Shown: positions 36,147 to 45,663, counted from the first letter of the stretch. The stretch: DNA of 64,000 nucleotides from Paenibacillus sp. SYP-B4298 (GCF_027627475.1 NZ_CP115484.1:2588001-2652000); one strand, 5' to 3'. Numbers and translations: made by a program. The notes: generated by a model not told the origin, from the letters alone.

Positions 36147-36213
36147 CTATTCATCTGGCTCACTCACTTAGCTCATCTCGGCTATTCTAAACACTGCTAG
36201 CTCTGCTCTGCTC
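36147..36213 (-). promoter_or_regulatory. TRAP (MtrB) binding site in the trp operon leader
   Basis: Eleven GAG/UAG triplets occur in 67 bases of the leader RNA: first bases at 36213, 36208, 36203, 36199, 36189, 36184, 36179, 36174, 36165, 36161 and 36149, plus an AAG at 36169 in register. Most are spaced by two bases, the hallmark of TRAP sites. The TRAP gene mtrB lies at 46426-46647. Confidence 0.88.
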
Positions 36214-36339
36214 GCCTGTCTTCCGCTCCCCCTTCCTCTGAAGGAGAACCCGGCAGTCAGACGCAGATGGATATGGAACACAGCCTCAAGCTTCATTCCC
36301 ATATGCCCATCCAACTCATGCATAACAAATAATGATTCC

Positions 36340-36369
36340 ACTATACAACACCACAGCTCATATCGTCAA
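36340..36369 (-). promoter_or_regulatory. Promoter of the trp operon
   Basis: TTGACG (36369-36364), an 18-base spacer, TATAGT (36345-36340), just after the aroH stop. The transcript would begin near 36333 and give a leader of about 480 bases. Confidence 0.75.
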
Positions 36370-36386
36370 CCAAAACCGCCATACAA

Positions 36387-36758
36387 TTAGGATTTGGCGC
36401 TAAAATCCGGTCGCAACGCCCGCGCTCTGCCCAGATAGACATGGCGAATCTCGCTCTGCTGCTTATCCGTATTAACATGAACCATGAAACGAATGCATTT
36501 CTCCAGGCTCCCCTTGACCGGAACCTCCAGCGAACACATCAGTGGAACAAGCTCCCAGCCGGCCATCTCACGAATCACCTTGGCCGGAAACGTCGCGTCC
36601 AGGTCTTGCGTCACCGTAATCCAGATGCTGCAAATGTCTGTCGGAATGATCTGGTTTTCCTTCACGATCTCCTGCAGCAGCTCGCTGGTCGCCGCCAAAA
36701 TAACGCCCTCTTCATTGACTTCTACTGTTGTTGCCCCTCGAATACCCCGCACACTCAC
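36387..36758 (-). CDS. aroH: Chorismate mutase (AroH type)
   Basis: A 123-residue monofunctional mutase of the trimeric AroH fold, converting chorismate to prephenate. Recognised by VRGIRGATTVEVNEEG at the start, DLDATFPAKVIREMAGWELVPLMC in the middle and IRHVYLGRARALRPD at the end, the last two holding active-site Arg residues. Starts at a GTG after AAGGGTGAG. Third gene of aroC-aroB-aroH. Confidence 0.95.
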   Translation of the reverse strand: MSVRGIRGATTVEVNEEGVILAATSELLQEIVKENQIIPTDICSIWITVTQDLDATFPAKVIREMAGWELVPLMCSLEVPVKGSLEKCIRFMVHVNTDKQQSEIRHVYLGRARALRPDFSAKS

Positions 36759-36765
36759 TTCAAGC

Positions 36766-37860
36766 TCACCCTTCCTGTTTCAACTGCTCCACTACTGCCC
36801 TGACGCTATCGGCTGACATCGCCTTGTTAATCTCGACCTTGCCGATCGCCGTCGGTATAATATAGACCATCCGGCCTTCCTTGAACTTCTTGTCATGCAT
36901 CATCGCGCTCATAATCTCGTCGGTATCCAGATGCTGCGGCACCGCGACAGGCAGGCCCACACGCTGAAGAACTCGCTTCGTGATCTCGTATACCTCGGCA
37001 GGCGCGCCGAGCTCCACCCCTAGTCGTGCTGCGCCGACCATCCCGATCGCAATCGCCTCTCCGTGCTGCAGCTCATTGTAGTTCGCCACAGCCTCCAGCG
37101 CATGACCTATCGTATGCCCAAGGTTAAGAATCGCCCGCAGGTCATTCTCCCGCTCATCCTGCGAGACGACAGAGGCCTTGACGCCACAGCCCTTGTACAG
37201 GGCATAGCCGAGCGCCTCTGGGTCAAGCGCCAGCAGCTTGTCAGCATGCTCATCGATCCAATCTACAAATTCGGCATCCCAGATCAAGCCATGCTTGACC
37301 ACCTCTGCCAGCCCGCTTCTCACCTCGCGTGGCGGCAGCGTCTGCAGCGTAAGTAGATCATACAGCACCATCTCCGGCTGATGGAAAGCGCCGATGATAT
37401 TCTTCGCTTGCGGATGGTTGACCGCTACCTTGCCCCCTACGCTGCTGTCATGCGCGAGTATCGTCGTCGGAATCTGAATGAAGCGGGTTCCACGCATGTA
37501 CGCAGCAGCGACATAGCCCGCCAGATCGCCAACTACGCCCCCGCCAAGCGCGATAACCGCCGAGTTGCGGTCAAGCCCCGCTTCGAGCGCAACTGTAATG
37601 AGCTGCTCGAATTGAGCGATCGACTTGGACGCTTCTCCTGCAGGAACGACAGCGGAGACCGTGCTGTATCCGCCCTCCGCCAGACTGGCCTCAATCTGCG
37701 GCAAAAACCGGGGGGCAACATTCGTATCCGATACGATAAGCAGCGGCGACTTCTTGCTTATGCCATGCTTGTCGAACAGGGCCGCAATATCCTTCAGCAC
37801 TCCCTCTCCGATGTAGATCGGGTACGAGCGCTCTCCCAAATCAACTGTCAGTTCTCTCAT
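36766..37860 (-). CDS. aroB: 3-dehydroquinate synthase
   Basis: A 364-residue NAD- and zinc-dependent enzyme, second step of the shikimate pathway. Motifs: GGGVVGDLAGYVAAAYMRGT, PTTILAHDSSVGGKVAVNHPQAKN, RSGLAEVVKHGLI and the zinc His in LGHTIGHALEAV. Complete length. Lies 3 bases after aroC, with a weak ribosome site, so translation may be coupled. Confidence 0.97.
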   Translation of the reverse strand: MRELTVDLGERSYPIYIGEGVLKDIAALFDKHGISKKSPLLIVSDTNVAPRFLPQIEASLAEGGYSTVSAVVPAGEASKSIAQFEQLITVALEAGLDRNSAVIALGGGVVGDLAGYVAAAYMRGTRFIQIPTTILAHDSSVGGKVAVNHPQAKNIIGAFHQPEMVLYDLLTLQTLPPREVRSGLAEVVKHGLIWDAEFVDWIDEHADKLLALDPEALGYALYKGCGVKASVVSQDERENDLRAILNLGHTIGHALEAVANYNELQHGEAIAIGMVGAARLGVELGAPAEVYEITKRVLQRVGLPVAVPQHLDTDEIMSAMMHDKKFKEGRMVYIIPTAIGKVEINKAMSADSVRAVVEQLKQEG

Positions 37861-37863
37861 ATC

Positions 37864-39033
37864 TTAGTATCGCCCCACTTGCTCAAGGTAGTTGTTCAGG
37901 TTGGCGCGAATCTCCTCAATCGAATCGCCGCCGAATTTCTCCAGAAATGCGCGCGCAACCTCCCAGGTCACTACATGCTCCAGCACGACGCTCGCAGCCG
38001 GCACCGCACAGCTATCCGAACGCTCCACCTGCGCTGTGAACGGCTCCTTCGTATCGATATCGACACTGCGCAATGGCTTGTACAGCGTCGGGATCGGCTT
38101 CATGACCCCGCGCACCACGATCTGCTCGCCGTTCGTCATGCCGCCCTCGAATCCGCCCAGACGATTCGTCGCCCGGTGATAGCCGCGCTCCGCATCATAC
38201 ATAATCTCGTCATGCACCTGTGAGCCTCTCAGCTTCGCCGCTTCAAAGCCTATGCCGATCTCGCATCCCTTGAACGCATTGATCGAGACAACGGCCTGAG
38301 CGATCCGTCCGTCCAGTTTGCGATCCCATTGCACGTGGCTGCCCAGTCCGACAGGGACGCCCTCGATGATGCACTCGACGATGCCGCCGATCGAGTCGCC
38401 CTCCGCCTTGATCTGGTCAATATAGGCCGTCATTCTCTCCTCGGTTTCCTTATCGACGACACGCACTGGCGATTGCTCTGTACGCTCAATCAGCTCATCG
38501 ATTGGCAGGGAATGAGGCGGCGCCTCAATCTCGCCGATCCGAATGACCTGACCGGCCACCTTAATGCCGAATTCCGCCAGCAGTTGGCGGGCGATTGCTC
38601 CCACCGCCACACGGGCAGCCGTCTCGCGAGCGCTGGAGCGCTCGAGCACATTGCGCAGATCCTTGAGGTCATACTTCAAGCCGCCATTCAGATCAGCATG
38701 TCCCGGACGAGGACGATGCACACGGCGCTTCTCTTCATCGCTGCCCTCGATCGGCTCGATGTTCATCACCGATGTCCAATGCTTCCAATCATTGTTGGCC
38801 ACGACGAGCGCCACAGGAGCGCCGGTTGTTCTGCCATGGCGCACACCGCCGACAATCTGCGCCGTATCCTTCTCGATCTGCATGCGCCGACCGCGGCCAT
38901 GTCCCTTCTGGCGACGCTGAAGCTGAAAGTTCAGCTCCTCAAAATCAATGCTCAGATTGCTTGGCAACCCTTCTATGATAGCTGTAAGCTGCGGCCCATG
39001 CGTCTCGCCCGCTGTCAAATAACGTAAGCTCAA
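37864..39033 (-). CDS. aroC: Chorismate synthase
   Basis: A 389-residue FMN-dependent enzyme forming chorismate. Motifs: [56 protein letters not shown] and [18 protein letters not shown]. Start chosen as TTG at 39033 because GGAGGA lies 7 bases upstream and the protein then begins with [10 protein letters not shown], the usual N-terminus. Called aroF in B. subtilis nomenclature. Confidence 0.95.
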   Translation of the reverse strand: MSLRYLTAGETHGPQLTAIIEGLPSNLSIDFEELNFQLQRRQKGHGRGRRMQIEKDTAQIVGGVRHGRTTGAPVALVVANNDWKHWTSVMNIEPIEGSDEEKRRVHRPRPGHADLNGGLKYDLKDLRNVLERSSARETAARVAVGAIARQLLAEFGIKVAGQVIRIGEIEAPPHSLPIDELIERTEQSPVRVVDKETEERMTAYIDQIKAEGDSIGGIVECIIEGVPVGLGSHVQWDRKLDGRIAQAVVSINAFKGCEIGIGFEAAKLRGSQVHDEIMYDAERGYHRATNRLGGFEGGMTNGEQIVVRGVMKPIPTLYKPLRSVDIDTKEPFTAQVERSDSCAVPAASVVLEHVVTWEVARAFLEKFGGDSIEEIRANLNNYLEQVGRY

Positions 39034-39107
39034 TTCATTTCCTCCTTCAACTGGCAACGCCCTCAATATCTTTGCTCATTATAGTATATGCTCTTGTCTG
39101 TTGACAA

Positions 39108-39155
39108 GGAAAAGGGGTATCCTCCCTGCGCCATTACGCCGGACGATACCCCTTA
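39108..39155 (-). terminator. Terminator after the small HTH gene
   Basis: AAGGGGTATC pairs with GATACCCCTT across about 25 bases, followed by TTCCTTG. It separates the small gene from aroC. Confidence 0.6.
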
Positions 39156-39169
39156 CCCTCCTGTTGCTT

Positions 39170-39355
39170 CTATCCCCGCATAGCCCGGTCAGCAAGCGCA
39201 AGACGACGCTTGCTGTCCGCTTCGCCTGTAACAGCCTGACCGGAGGCCTCAATAATGCGCTGCACCTGCAGACTATCCAGCCCTAATATTTGCGCGCATT
39301 CCTGCAGATTAATATAGCCTCGACGGTAAGCAGCGACTACGGTTCGCTTATCCAT
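39170..39355 (-). CDS. Small helix-turn-helix protein, 61 aa
   Basis: A basic protein: DKRTVVAAYRRGYINLQECAQILGLDSLQVQRIIEASG has the helix-turn-helix spacing of small DNA-binding proteins, and a basic tail follows. TTTGGAGGGAGAGC precedes the ATG at good distance and a terminator follows, so I take it as real. Function unknown; the place between cheR and aroC is not in B. subtilis. Confidence 0.65.
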   Translation of the reverse strand: MDKRTVVAAYRRGYINLQECAQILGLDSLQVQRIIEASGQAVTGEADSKRRLALADRAMRG

Positions 39356-39424
39356 GCTCTCCCTCCAAACATTCGCTTGGCCTTCGCCTGCGCTTAGTAT
39401 TGGAGAAGCTGGAAATGAATATTC

Positions 39425-40204
39425 CTACGGGGTGCGGCGGTAGAAGAAGGTTTCCACTGTCTCTAGATTATACTGTGCAGGAGAGAAAATCTGCTCCGTG
39501 CTGCCGACAAACAGCAGGCCGCCTGGCCGCAGTGCTCTGGAAAAATGATGATATAATTGCTGCTTGGCATCATCTGTAAAATAAATCATCACATTGCGGC
39601 ATACGATCAGGTCAAACGGCCCCTCGAAGCGGTCATGCAGCAGGTTATGCTGCTTGAAGCGAACCGCTTTTTTGAGCTTGTCAGTAACGGTATATGTATC
39701 CCCCTGACTCGTGAAATACGACTGCAGATAGGGCTTGGGAACATCCTTGACCGAGCGGTCAGCGTATTCTCCTCTGGCCGCTTTGGCCAGTACACCTGCA
39801 TCCAGGTCCGTCGCCAGCAGCGAGGCCCGCTCCAAGACGCCGAGTCGATCAAGAATCATCGCCAAGGTGTACGGCTCCTCGCCCGTCGAGCAGGCGGCGC
39901 TCCAGATTTTCAAGCTTTTGTTGTCCCTCAGCAGCTCCGGCATGAATTTTTGCTCCAGCGCGAGCCATCGGGTCGGGTTGCGCCAAAACTCTGACACATT
40001 GATCGTCATCCGATCCAGAAATTCCTCCATCAGCTTGGGCGAGGTCTGCAACGCCTCCCAATAAGCCTTGAACGTCATATAGCCATGCTTCATGCGCAGC
40101 GTCGTCAGCCTGCGCTTCATCTGAGCTTCCTTGTATTGCCCCAGATCGATCGCTGTCTTCTCTTTGATCCTCGATATAAACAGTGCAAAATCCTGATCCT
40201 CCAC
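39425..40204 (-). CDS. cheR: Chemotaxis methyltransferase CheR
   Basis: A 259-residue protein-glutamate O-methyltransferase that methylates chemoreceptors with S-adenosylmethionine. The N-terminal CheR domain (FALFISRIKEKTAIDLGQYKEAQMKRRL) is followed by the methyltransferase domain with IWSAACSTGEEPYTLAMIL and FDLIVCRNVMIYFTD. Start taken as GTG at 40204 after AAGGGGGAA; an ATG 10 codons upstream also exists. No other chemotaxis gene in the window; same isolated place as in B. subtilis. Confidence 0.93.
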   Translation of the reverse strand: MEDQDFALFISRIKEKTAIDLGQYKEAQMKRRLTTLRMKHGYMTFKAYWEALQTSPKLMEEFLDRMTINVSEFWRNPTRWLALEQKFMPELLRDNKSLKIWSAACSTGEEPYTLAMILDRLGVLERASLLATDLDAGVLAKAARGEYADRSVKDVPKPYLQSYFTSQGDTYTVTDKLKKAVRFKQHNLLHDRFEGPFDLIVCRNVMIYFTDDAKQQLYHHFSRALRPGGLLFVGSTEQIFSPAQYNLETVETFFYRRTP

Positions 40205-40249
40205 AGCCGCTTCCCCCTTGGATGCTAATGGCACAGCTTGCTTGCACGC

Positions 40250-40693
40250 TTAAATCCAGCGCTGCATCAAATGCTCGTAATCAATCAGTTCCTCCGGCTT
40301 AAAGTACAGCGCAATCTCGCGCTCTGCGCTCTCCAGGGAATCCGAGCCATGAATGAGATTGAAATTCGTATGTACAGCAAAGTCCGAGCGAATCGTTCCC
40401 GGCGCAGCCACCAGCGCATCCGTCTTGCCGATCAGCGCCCTGGCCAGTCCAATCGCCTGATCCCCTTGCCACACCATGGCAAACACAGGTCCTGACGTAA
40501 TGAACTCGATAAGCTTCGGGTAGAATGGCTTGCCGACATGCTCCGCATAATGGGAGGAGGCCAATTCCTCATCCAGCTTCATAAATTTGGCAGCCACCAG
40601 TTGCAGCCCCTTCTTCTCGAAGCGGCTGACGATCTCCCCAACGAGTCCGCGCTGCACGCCATCGGGCTTCACCATCAAAAAGGTTCTTTCCAT
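40250..40693 (-). CDS. ndk: Nucleoside diphosphate kinase
   Basis: A 147-residue enzyme exchanging gamma-phosphates among NTPs. [19 protein letters not shown] and the active-site His in [20 protein letters not shown] are standard. ATG at 40693 follows AGGGGAACG. Lies 16 bases after hepT, as in B. subtilis. Confidence 0.97.
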   Translation of the reverse strand: MERTFLMVKPDGVQRGLVGEIVSRFEKKGLQLVAAKFMKLDEELASSHYAEHVGKPFYPKLIEFITSGPVFAMVWQGDQAIGLARALIGKTDALVAAPGTIRSDFAVHTNFNLIHGSDSLESAEREIALYFKPEELIDYEHLMQRWI

Positions 40694-40709
40694 GTTCGTT
40701 CCCCTGCCT

Positions 40710-41684
40710 TTAGTAATTTCGTTTGGCAATAAACCTTGCTATGTCAGCCAGATTTTTGCGCGCTGGTATCGGCGGCAACTGATCGAGCGCCATGATCGCC
40801 TTGGAGATATACTTCTCTGCCAGCTCCTCTGAACGGGCAATGCCGCGGCTGCCCTTGATCAGCGCGATCGCTTGGCGCGTATCGGCCTGTCCGTCCGCCT
40901 CCCGTATGCGAGCGATCTCTGCCTCCAGCGATGGCGCAAGATGCGGCTCCTGCAGCGCCAGCAGCACAGGCAGCGTTATGTTGCCCTGGCGAATATCCGA
41001 ACCAGGCGGCTTGCCAATCTGCTTCTCTGTACCGCATAGATCGAGCAGGTCATCCTTAATCTGGAATGCCATGCCTACATTATAACCGAACTTGTACAAT
41101 CCGAGCGCCGTTTTTCGGTCGCTATCCGCTGCTATGGCCCCTAGTTGGCAGCTAATCGCAATGAGCAGCGCTGTCTTGCGTCGAATGCGCAGCAAATAGT
41201 TGCGAACCGTCTGCTTCGTATTGAAGAAATCACGGATCTGCTCCATCTCGCCCACACACATCTCCACCATGGCCTTGGAGAGCATCTGATGGAGCTGCTG
41301 ATGATGCAGATCAGTCACGATTAACAGCGCCTTGGCATGAATGTAGTCCCCGGTGTACATCGCAATCCGGTTGTCCCATTTCGACTTGACCGTGAGCTGT
41401 CCTCTTCGCGTCTTGGCATTGTCAATGACATCATCATGAACCAGCGATGCCATATGGATCAGCTCCAGCGCTACGGCCACCTTTTTGAGACGATCCAGAT
41501 CGTACTCCCCGAACTTGCCCGCCAGCAGCACGAGCACCGGACGAATTCGCTTGCCCCCGGCCTTGAGCAGATGGAGCGAGGTTTCGCTAAGCAATGCATG
41601 GTCAGAAGTCATGCTATTCTCCAGCTCGTCCTCGATCACATTTAAATCATGCTTCATTTTTGCATACAAATCCAGTAGTTTCAT
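40710..41684 (-). CDS. hepT: Heptaprenyl diphosphate synthase component II
   Basis: A 324-residue trans-prenyltransferase that builds the C35 side chain of menaquinone with HepS. The first aspartate-rich motif DDVID is at 84-88 ([15 protein letters not shown]), the second is DDLLD in [15 protein letters not shown], and KAGGKRIRP binds isopentenyl diphosphate. Start overlaps the mqnA stop by 4 bases (ATGA). Needs HepS (44744-45610) as partner subunit. Confidence 0.95.
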   Translation of the reverse strand: MKLLDLYAKMKHDLNVIEDELENSMTSDHALLSETSLHLLKAGGKRIRPVLVLLAGKFGEYDLDRLKKVAVALELIHMASLVHDDVIDNAKTRRGQLTVKSKWDNRIAMYTGDYIHAKALLIVTDLHHQQLHQMLSKAMVEMCVGEMEQIRDFFNTKQTVRNYLLRIRRKTALLIAISCQLGAIAADSDRKTALGLYKFGYNVGMAFQIKDDLLDLCGTEKQIGKPPGSDIRQGNITLPVLLALQEPHLAPSLEAEIARIREADGQADTRQAIALIKGSRGIARSEELAEKYISKAIMALDQLPPIPARKNLADIARFIAKRNY

Positions 41685-42538
41685 TCGTTCACCTGTACAG
41701 CAGATATAGTGGGCCAATATTCCATCTTCACCTTGCGCTTCAGCAGCCCCAGCTCATAGGCATAATCATAATACAGTTGCAGACCCGCCTGCTCCCTGGG
41801 GCCAAAATCAAATTTCAGCTCGGTAAAATATCGGTGCCAGTACTCCGCTGTCCCTCCAATTAGGGTACGTGCCTTGCTCACAAGAGGCTCCAGCTCCTGC
41901 AGACTGCGGCGCTTGCTGTCTTGCATCGCTCTGTAGATTCTTTCAATTACATGCGCTGCGGATGGTGCAAGCTCCCGGCGCACAGCGACGAGCGCGAAGG
42001 TCATGCCATGACCTGTCCAGTTGCGCCACAGCTCGCCCAGATCAAGCACCGTTCCTCCGCGCTGCTGCCAGGAAGCCCTGATCGCCGGGTCGCCTATGAG
42101 AAGCGCAGCATCTGCCTTGGCTAGCATCGCATCCAGATTGGGCGGCTGAGCCACATATGTCGGTGCGCCGCCGAACCTTTGCTCCATCAATACCCTTAGC
42201 AAATTCACGGATGTCGCCGACGTATTGGTAACGGCTATCGTTCCACATAGCACCTCATCCAGCGGCTTGTTCAAAAATAATAATATCGAATTAACGCGGC
42301 TTGGGCTGCTGACCGACAGCTCCGGCAGAATGTAATAACGGTCGGCATTCTCAGCGTAGGAAAAAGACGAGATCGCCGACATGTCGATGTCACCCGTCTG
42401 CAACGCACGATTCAGCCCGCTCGGAACGTCACGGACGATCTCCAGACCATCCGCCGTCTCCTCGCTGATGTAATGGAAGAGCGGCCAGGCATTCGCGTAA
42501 TCGATGCGACCCAGACGAAATGGACGGTTATCCTTCAT
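41681..42538 (-). CDS. mqnA: Menaquinone biosynthesis protein MqnA (chorismate dehydratase)
   Basis: A 285-residue periplasmic-binding-protein-like enzyme of the futalosine pathway. Typical start RLGRIDYANAWPLFHYI, then VPSGLNRALQTGDIDMSAISSFSYA, LLIGDPAIRA and DLGELWRNWTGHGMTFALV. It removes water from chorismate. Start at ATG 42538, 9 bases after GGGGG. Its presence inside the hepS-hepT operon indicates menaquinone is made by the futalosine route here. Confidence 0.92.
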   Translation of the reverse strand: MKDNRPFRLGRIDYANAWPLFHYISEETADGLEIVRDVPSGLNRALQTGDIDMSAISSFSYAENADRYYILPELSVSSPSRVNSILLFLNKPLDEVLCGTIAVTNTSATSVNLLRVLMEQRFGGAPTYVAQPPNLDAMLAKADAALLIGDPAIRASWQQRGGTVLDLGELWRNWTGHGMTFALVAVRRELAPSAAHVIERIYRAMQDSKRRSLQELEPLVSKARTLIGGTAEYWHRYFTELKFDFGPREQAGLQLYYDYAYELGLLKRKVKMEYWPTISAVQVNE

Positions 42539-43154
42539 CGCTAGGTTCCCCCCATCTTCTATACAGCTCATGCTCCAGCCTCATGCTATCCATGACCTTG
42601 CCAACGACGAAGCGGACGATGTCGTCCAGTGAAGCCGGATGATTATAAAATGCAGGCATGGCCGGCAAAATAACTATGCCGAGCTGAGCCAGCTTCAGCA
42701 TGTTCTCCAGATGAATGGCATGCAGCGGTGTTTCTCTCGGCACCAGGATGAGGCGGCGTCCCTCCTTGAGCGCCACGTCCGCAGCGCGGGTCAGCAGATT
42801 GCGCGAAGCGCCTGTCGCGATCGAGGACAATGAACCCATCGAGCAAGGGATGACCACCATCCCCTCCATCCGGTAAGAGCCGCTCGCGATGCTGGCCCCA
42901 ATATCGGCATTCGGGTGAAACACGAGCCGCCCTTCGTCCAGCTCCTGACCGAATCGTGACTGCAGCGCCTGCTGGCGATGAGCAGTCTCCCATCCCAGCT
43001 CCTCCTTGAGCACACGCCAGCCTGCTTCACTGATGACCAGATGCACCTCAATGTTGCGTGCAAGCAGCTCCTGAACCAGCGTCACGCCATAGATGGCGCC
43101 ACTGGCTCCCGTAATGCCTACCGCCCATCTTCTCCTTGCTGCTCCGCTTACCAT
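42528..43154 (-). CDS. ubiX: UbiX/Pad1-family flavin prenyltransferase
   Basis: A 208-residue flavoprotein. GITGASGAIYG and VHLVISEAGW near the N-terminus, VIPCSMGSLSSIATGASRNLLTRAADVALKEGRRLILVPRETPLHAIHLENMLKLA later. Such enzymes prenylate FMN to supply UbiD-type decarboxylases. In futalosine-pathway organisms a UbiX/UbiD pair is proposed for a late decarboxylation. No ubiD lies in this window. Overlaps mqnA and mqnP genes. Confidence 0.92.
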   Translation of the reverse strand: MVSGAARRRWAVGITGASGAIYGVTLVQELLARNIEVHLVISEAGWRVLKEELGWETAHRQQALQSRFGQELDEGRLVFHPNADIGASIASGSYRMEGMVVIPCSMGSLSSIATGASRNLLTRAADVALKEGRRLILVPRETPLHAIHLENMLKLAQLGIVILPAMPAFYNHPASLDDIVRFVVGKVMDSMRLEHELYRRWGEPSDEG

Positions 43155-44023
43155 TTGCGCAGCACCACCAGGTCGAATAAGGTAAATACAAATATCACCA
43201 TACTGAGCACACCATTCATCGTAAAGAATGCCATATTCAGCTTGCTCAGATCATATGGCTTGACCAGTGTGTGCTCATAGAACAGGATCGCCACGGCAAT
43301 CAATGTTCCGACCAGATAGCCCCAGCTCAGATCGGTCACAGCAAACAGCACGATGAAGCCGACAGCCGTCACGAGATGGAAAATGCGGGCGATCCACAGC
43401 GCTGTAGCCACTCCAAAGCGGGAAGGAATCGAGTACAGCTTCTCCTCACGGTCAAAGTCGGCGTCCTGACAAGCGTAGATAATGTCAAAGCCTGCCGTCC
43501 ATAGCGCGACCGACAGATAGAGCAGCAATGCTGTGGCGTCGATCCGGCCGGTAATTGCTACCCAGCCGCCTAGTGGAGCAAGGCCGATGGTCAGGCCAAG
43601 CACAACATGGCAGAGCCAGGTGAAGCGCTTCGTATAGGAGTAGATAACGAGCATAAAGACCGCTACGGGAAGCAGCTTCACCGACAGCGGGTCGAGACGG
43701 AACGCAGCAACGAACAGCAGCACAAATGAAATAGCGATAAATACCAGTACTTCGCCGGCCTTCAACAGTCCAGCAGGCAGCGCGCGATTAGCCGTGCGCG
43801 GGTTGCGCAGGTCAATGGCCTGATCAATGAGCCGATTCAGGCCCATAGCGGCACTGCGTGCTCCGATCATCGCAAGGATGATCCAACCGATCTCAGACCA
43901 GAGCGGCAGACGCTGCTCCAAAACAACAGCGCCAAGAATGGCGCCGACAAAAGCAAAGGGCAAAGCAAAAATACTATGCTCAAATTTGATCATTTCAAGA
44001 AAAATGCCAATTTTGCGAATCAT
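43148..44023 (-). CDS. mqnP: UbiA-family prenyltransferase (MqnP-like)
   Basis: A 291-residue integral membrane protein with about eight helices. The Mg-diphosphate motifs are NRLIDQAIDLRNPRTANR and DIIYACQDADFDREEKLYSIPSRFG. It should attach the heptaprenyl chain to the naphthoate ring precursor. Neighbours mqnA and ubiX favour the futalosine-pathway enzyme over 4-hydroxybenzoate prenyltransferase. Start overlaps the menG stop by 4 bases. Confidence 0.9.
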   Translation of the reverse strand: MIRKIGIFLEMIKFEHSIFALPFAFVGAILGAVVLEQRLPLWSEIGWIILAMIGARSAAMGLNRLIDQAIDLRNPRTANRALPAGLLKAGEVLVFIAISFVLLFVAAFRLDPLSVKLLPVAVFMLVIYSYTKRFTWLCHVVLGLTIGLAPLGGWVAITGRIDATALLLYLSVALWTAGFDIIYACQDADFDREEKLYSIPSRFGVATALWIARIFHLVTAVGFIVLFAVTDLSWGYLVGTLIAVAILFYEHTLVKPYDLSKLNMAFFTMNGVLSMVIFVFTLFDLVVLRKW

Positions 44024-44739
44024 GGTCTATCCGATCCTTTCGTACCGATATGCAGCGCAGCGATGCCAAAGGTCAACGGATAGACACTCACCTGCTTCAG
44101 TCCAACCTCACGATAAATTTCGGCGAGCTGATTCATATCCGGGAAATGAACAAGGGAGTCCGGCAGCCATTTATACTGCTCATAGCGCTTGGCAAACAGC
44201 TTGCCCAGCATCGGCAGGACCTTCCGGAAATAAAAGTAGTAGATCGACTTGAACGGCTGCCAGGTCGGCTTGGACAACTCCAGGCAGACCACCTTGCCAC
44301 CTGGCTTGACCACACGCTGCATCTCGCGCAGCACCTGCTTCAGATCAGGCACGTTGCGCAGCGCGAAGCCGATCGTAGCATAATCAAATTGATTGTCCTC
44401 GTAGGGCAGCGCCATCGCATTGCCTTGGACAAGCGTAATCTGTTGATTCAGACCAATCTCATTCACCTTACGCTGACCGAATTCCAGCATATTGGCGCTA
44501 AAATCAAGACCGATCATCGTTCCTGTACGGCTCTCCCGAGCCATCGCAATCGTCCAATCACATGTGCCGCAGCACAGATCGATCGCCGTTGCACCTTCCT
44601 GCACTGCCATCTTCTTCATCGTAAACTTCCGCCATGCCTTATGTCTGCGGAAGCTTAACAGGTCATTCATCATGTCATACTTGGGAGCAATATTTTCGAA
44701 AACGGAATGTACGAACTGCTCCTTGGACTTGGAGTCCAT
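44020..44739 (-). CDS. menG: Demethylmenaquinone methyltransferase
   Basis: A 239-residue SAM-dependent methyltransferase of the UbiE/MenG type. Motifs: VFENIAPKYDMMNDLLSF, TAIDLCCGTCDWTIAMA, GLDFSANML and the post-motif YYFYFRKVLPMLGKL. Last step of menaquinone synthesis. Four bases after hepS; the hepS-menG-hepT order is as in B. subtilis, with three genes inserted before hepT. Confidence 0.96.
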   Translation of the reverse strand: MDSKSKEQFVHSVFENIAPKYDMMNDLLSFRRHKAWRKFTMKKMAVQEGATAIDLCCGTCDWTIAMARESRTGTMIGLDFSANMLEFGQRKVNEIGLNQQITLVQGNAMALPYEDNQFDYATIGFALRNVPDLKQVLREMQRVVKPGGKVVCLELSKPTWQPFKSIYYFYFRKVLPMLGKLFAKRYEQYKWLPDSLVHFPDMNQLAEIYREVGLKQVSVYPLTFGIAALHIGTKGSDRP

Positions 44740-44743
44740 GCTG

Positions 44744-45610
44744 TCACCTCATCTCGTTAAATGCCGGAGCAGTGGCCAATGGTTGAAGAAAGGAATCTCC
44801 GATTCGCTGCAATTCCTGAACGAGCTTGTTCGAATCCAGCCGTTTGGCAAGCGACTGCGCATGCTCCACGGCCTGCGCAAGCTGAACGCTCAATTGGCTG
44901 CGAATATGATACTTTGCCAGCAATTCTCTAACCATCCATTCTTCCTCGGCATTATCCTGCAGCCGACGCTTCTCTTCTTCGGTTCCTTCTTCGAGCACAT
45001 GCCAATATGCCCAGCTTCCCTTAAATCTCCCGGCCACTTCGATCCGTTCCAACTCGTCCGCCATGACTTCACAGCGGGTAAAGCCGTACATAATTTCAGG
45101 CCACTGTCCGCGACTGCCTTCCTCCAGCATGCCGGCAAACACCTCGAACAGCTCTGTCTTCAGCTTAATGCAGGTGCGAAGATAATCCTCCGCCGTCAAT
45201 CGCAACTGCTTCATCCGCATGTACAGGCTCATCTTCATCCGGTTCACTTCGCAGATGGCGCCGCTCAGCTTCTTGATGACATCAATCTGCCCCTCTTGGG
45301 ACAGCAGATGGTAGAAGCGGCTGCTGAAGTAATCTCCTGCCAGCACCTTAAGCTGCCTGGAGCGCATCGCTTGCTCGGGCTTGTCTTCCGTATCGGTATC
45401 AATTAAATCATGGGTATCCAGGCCTAATTGAACAAGCGAGACCGCGAGCGCATACAGCTCGCCATGCCGCCCTGCCTCATGTTCATCAGACAGGAAGGCA
45501 TAGAGCAGGCGAACGCGGTAATCCGGGAAGGCCGGCAATTCTGTGTAGTTCCGAATCATATCATAGTTGGTATATTTGCTAGCCATTTCTGGTATGCGAT
45601 AAGTTTCCAT
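44744..45610 (-). CDS. hepS: Heptaprenyl diphosphate synthase component I
   Basis: A 288-residue helical protein of the HEPPP_synt_1 family, the non-catalytic partner that sets product length with HepT. Recognised by LYALAVSLVQLGLDTHDLIDTDTE, LKVLAGDYFSSRFYHLLSQ and by its place at the head of the menG/hepT cluster. No aspartate-rich catalytic motif, as expected for component I. Confidence 0.9.
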   Translation of the reverse strand: METYRIPEMASKYTNYDMIRNYTELPAFPDYRVRLLYAFLSDEHEAGRHGELYALAVSLVQLGLDTHDLIDTDTEDKPEQAMRSRQLKVLAGDYFSSRFYHLLSQEGQIDVIKKLSGAICEVNRMKMSLYMRMKQLRLTAEDYLRTCIKLKTELFEVFAGMLEEGSRGQWPEIMYGFTRCEVMADELERIEVAGRFKGSWAYWHVLEEGTEEEKRRLQDNAEEEWMVRELLAKYHIRSQLSVQLAQAVEHAQSLAKRLDSNKLVQELQRIGDSFLQPLATAPAFNEMR

Positions 45611-45663
45611 GGGACAAGCCTCCGAACAGCGCAGTCAAGCATACTGAGCCCGATATCTAAATT

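Noticed and set aside
35934-36339. T-box riboswitch before trpE
   Set aside because: No AGGGTGGNACCGCG-type T-box sequence is present, while 11 G/UAG triplets and a TRAP gene are. TRAP control is the better reading.
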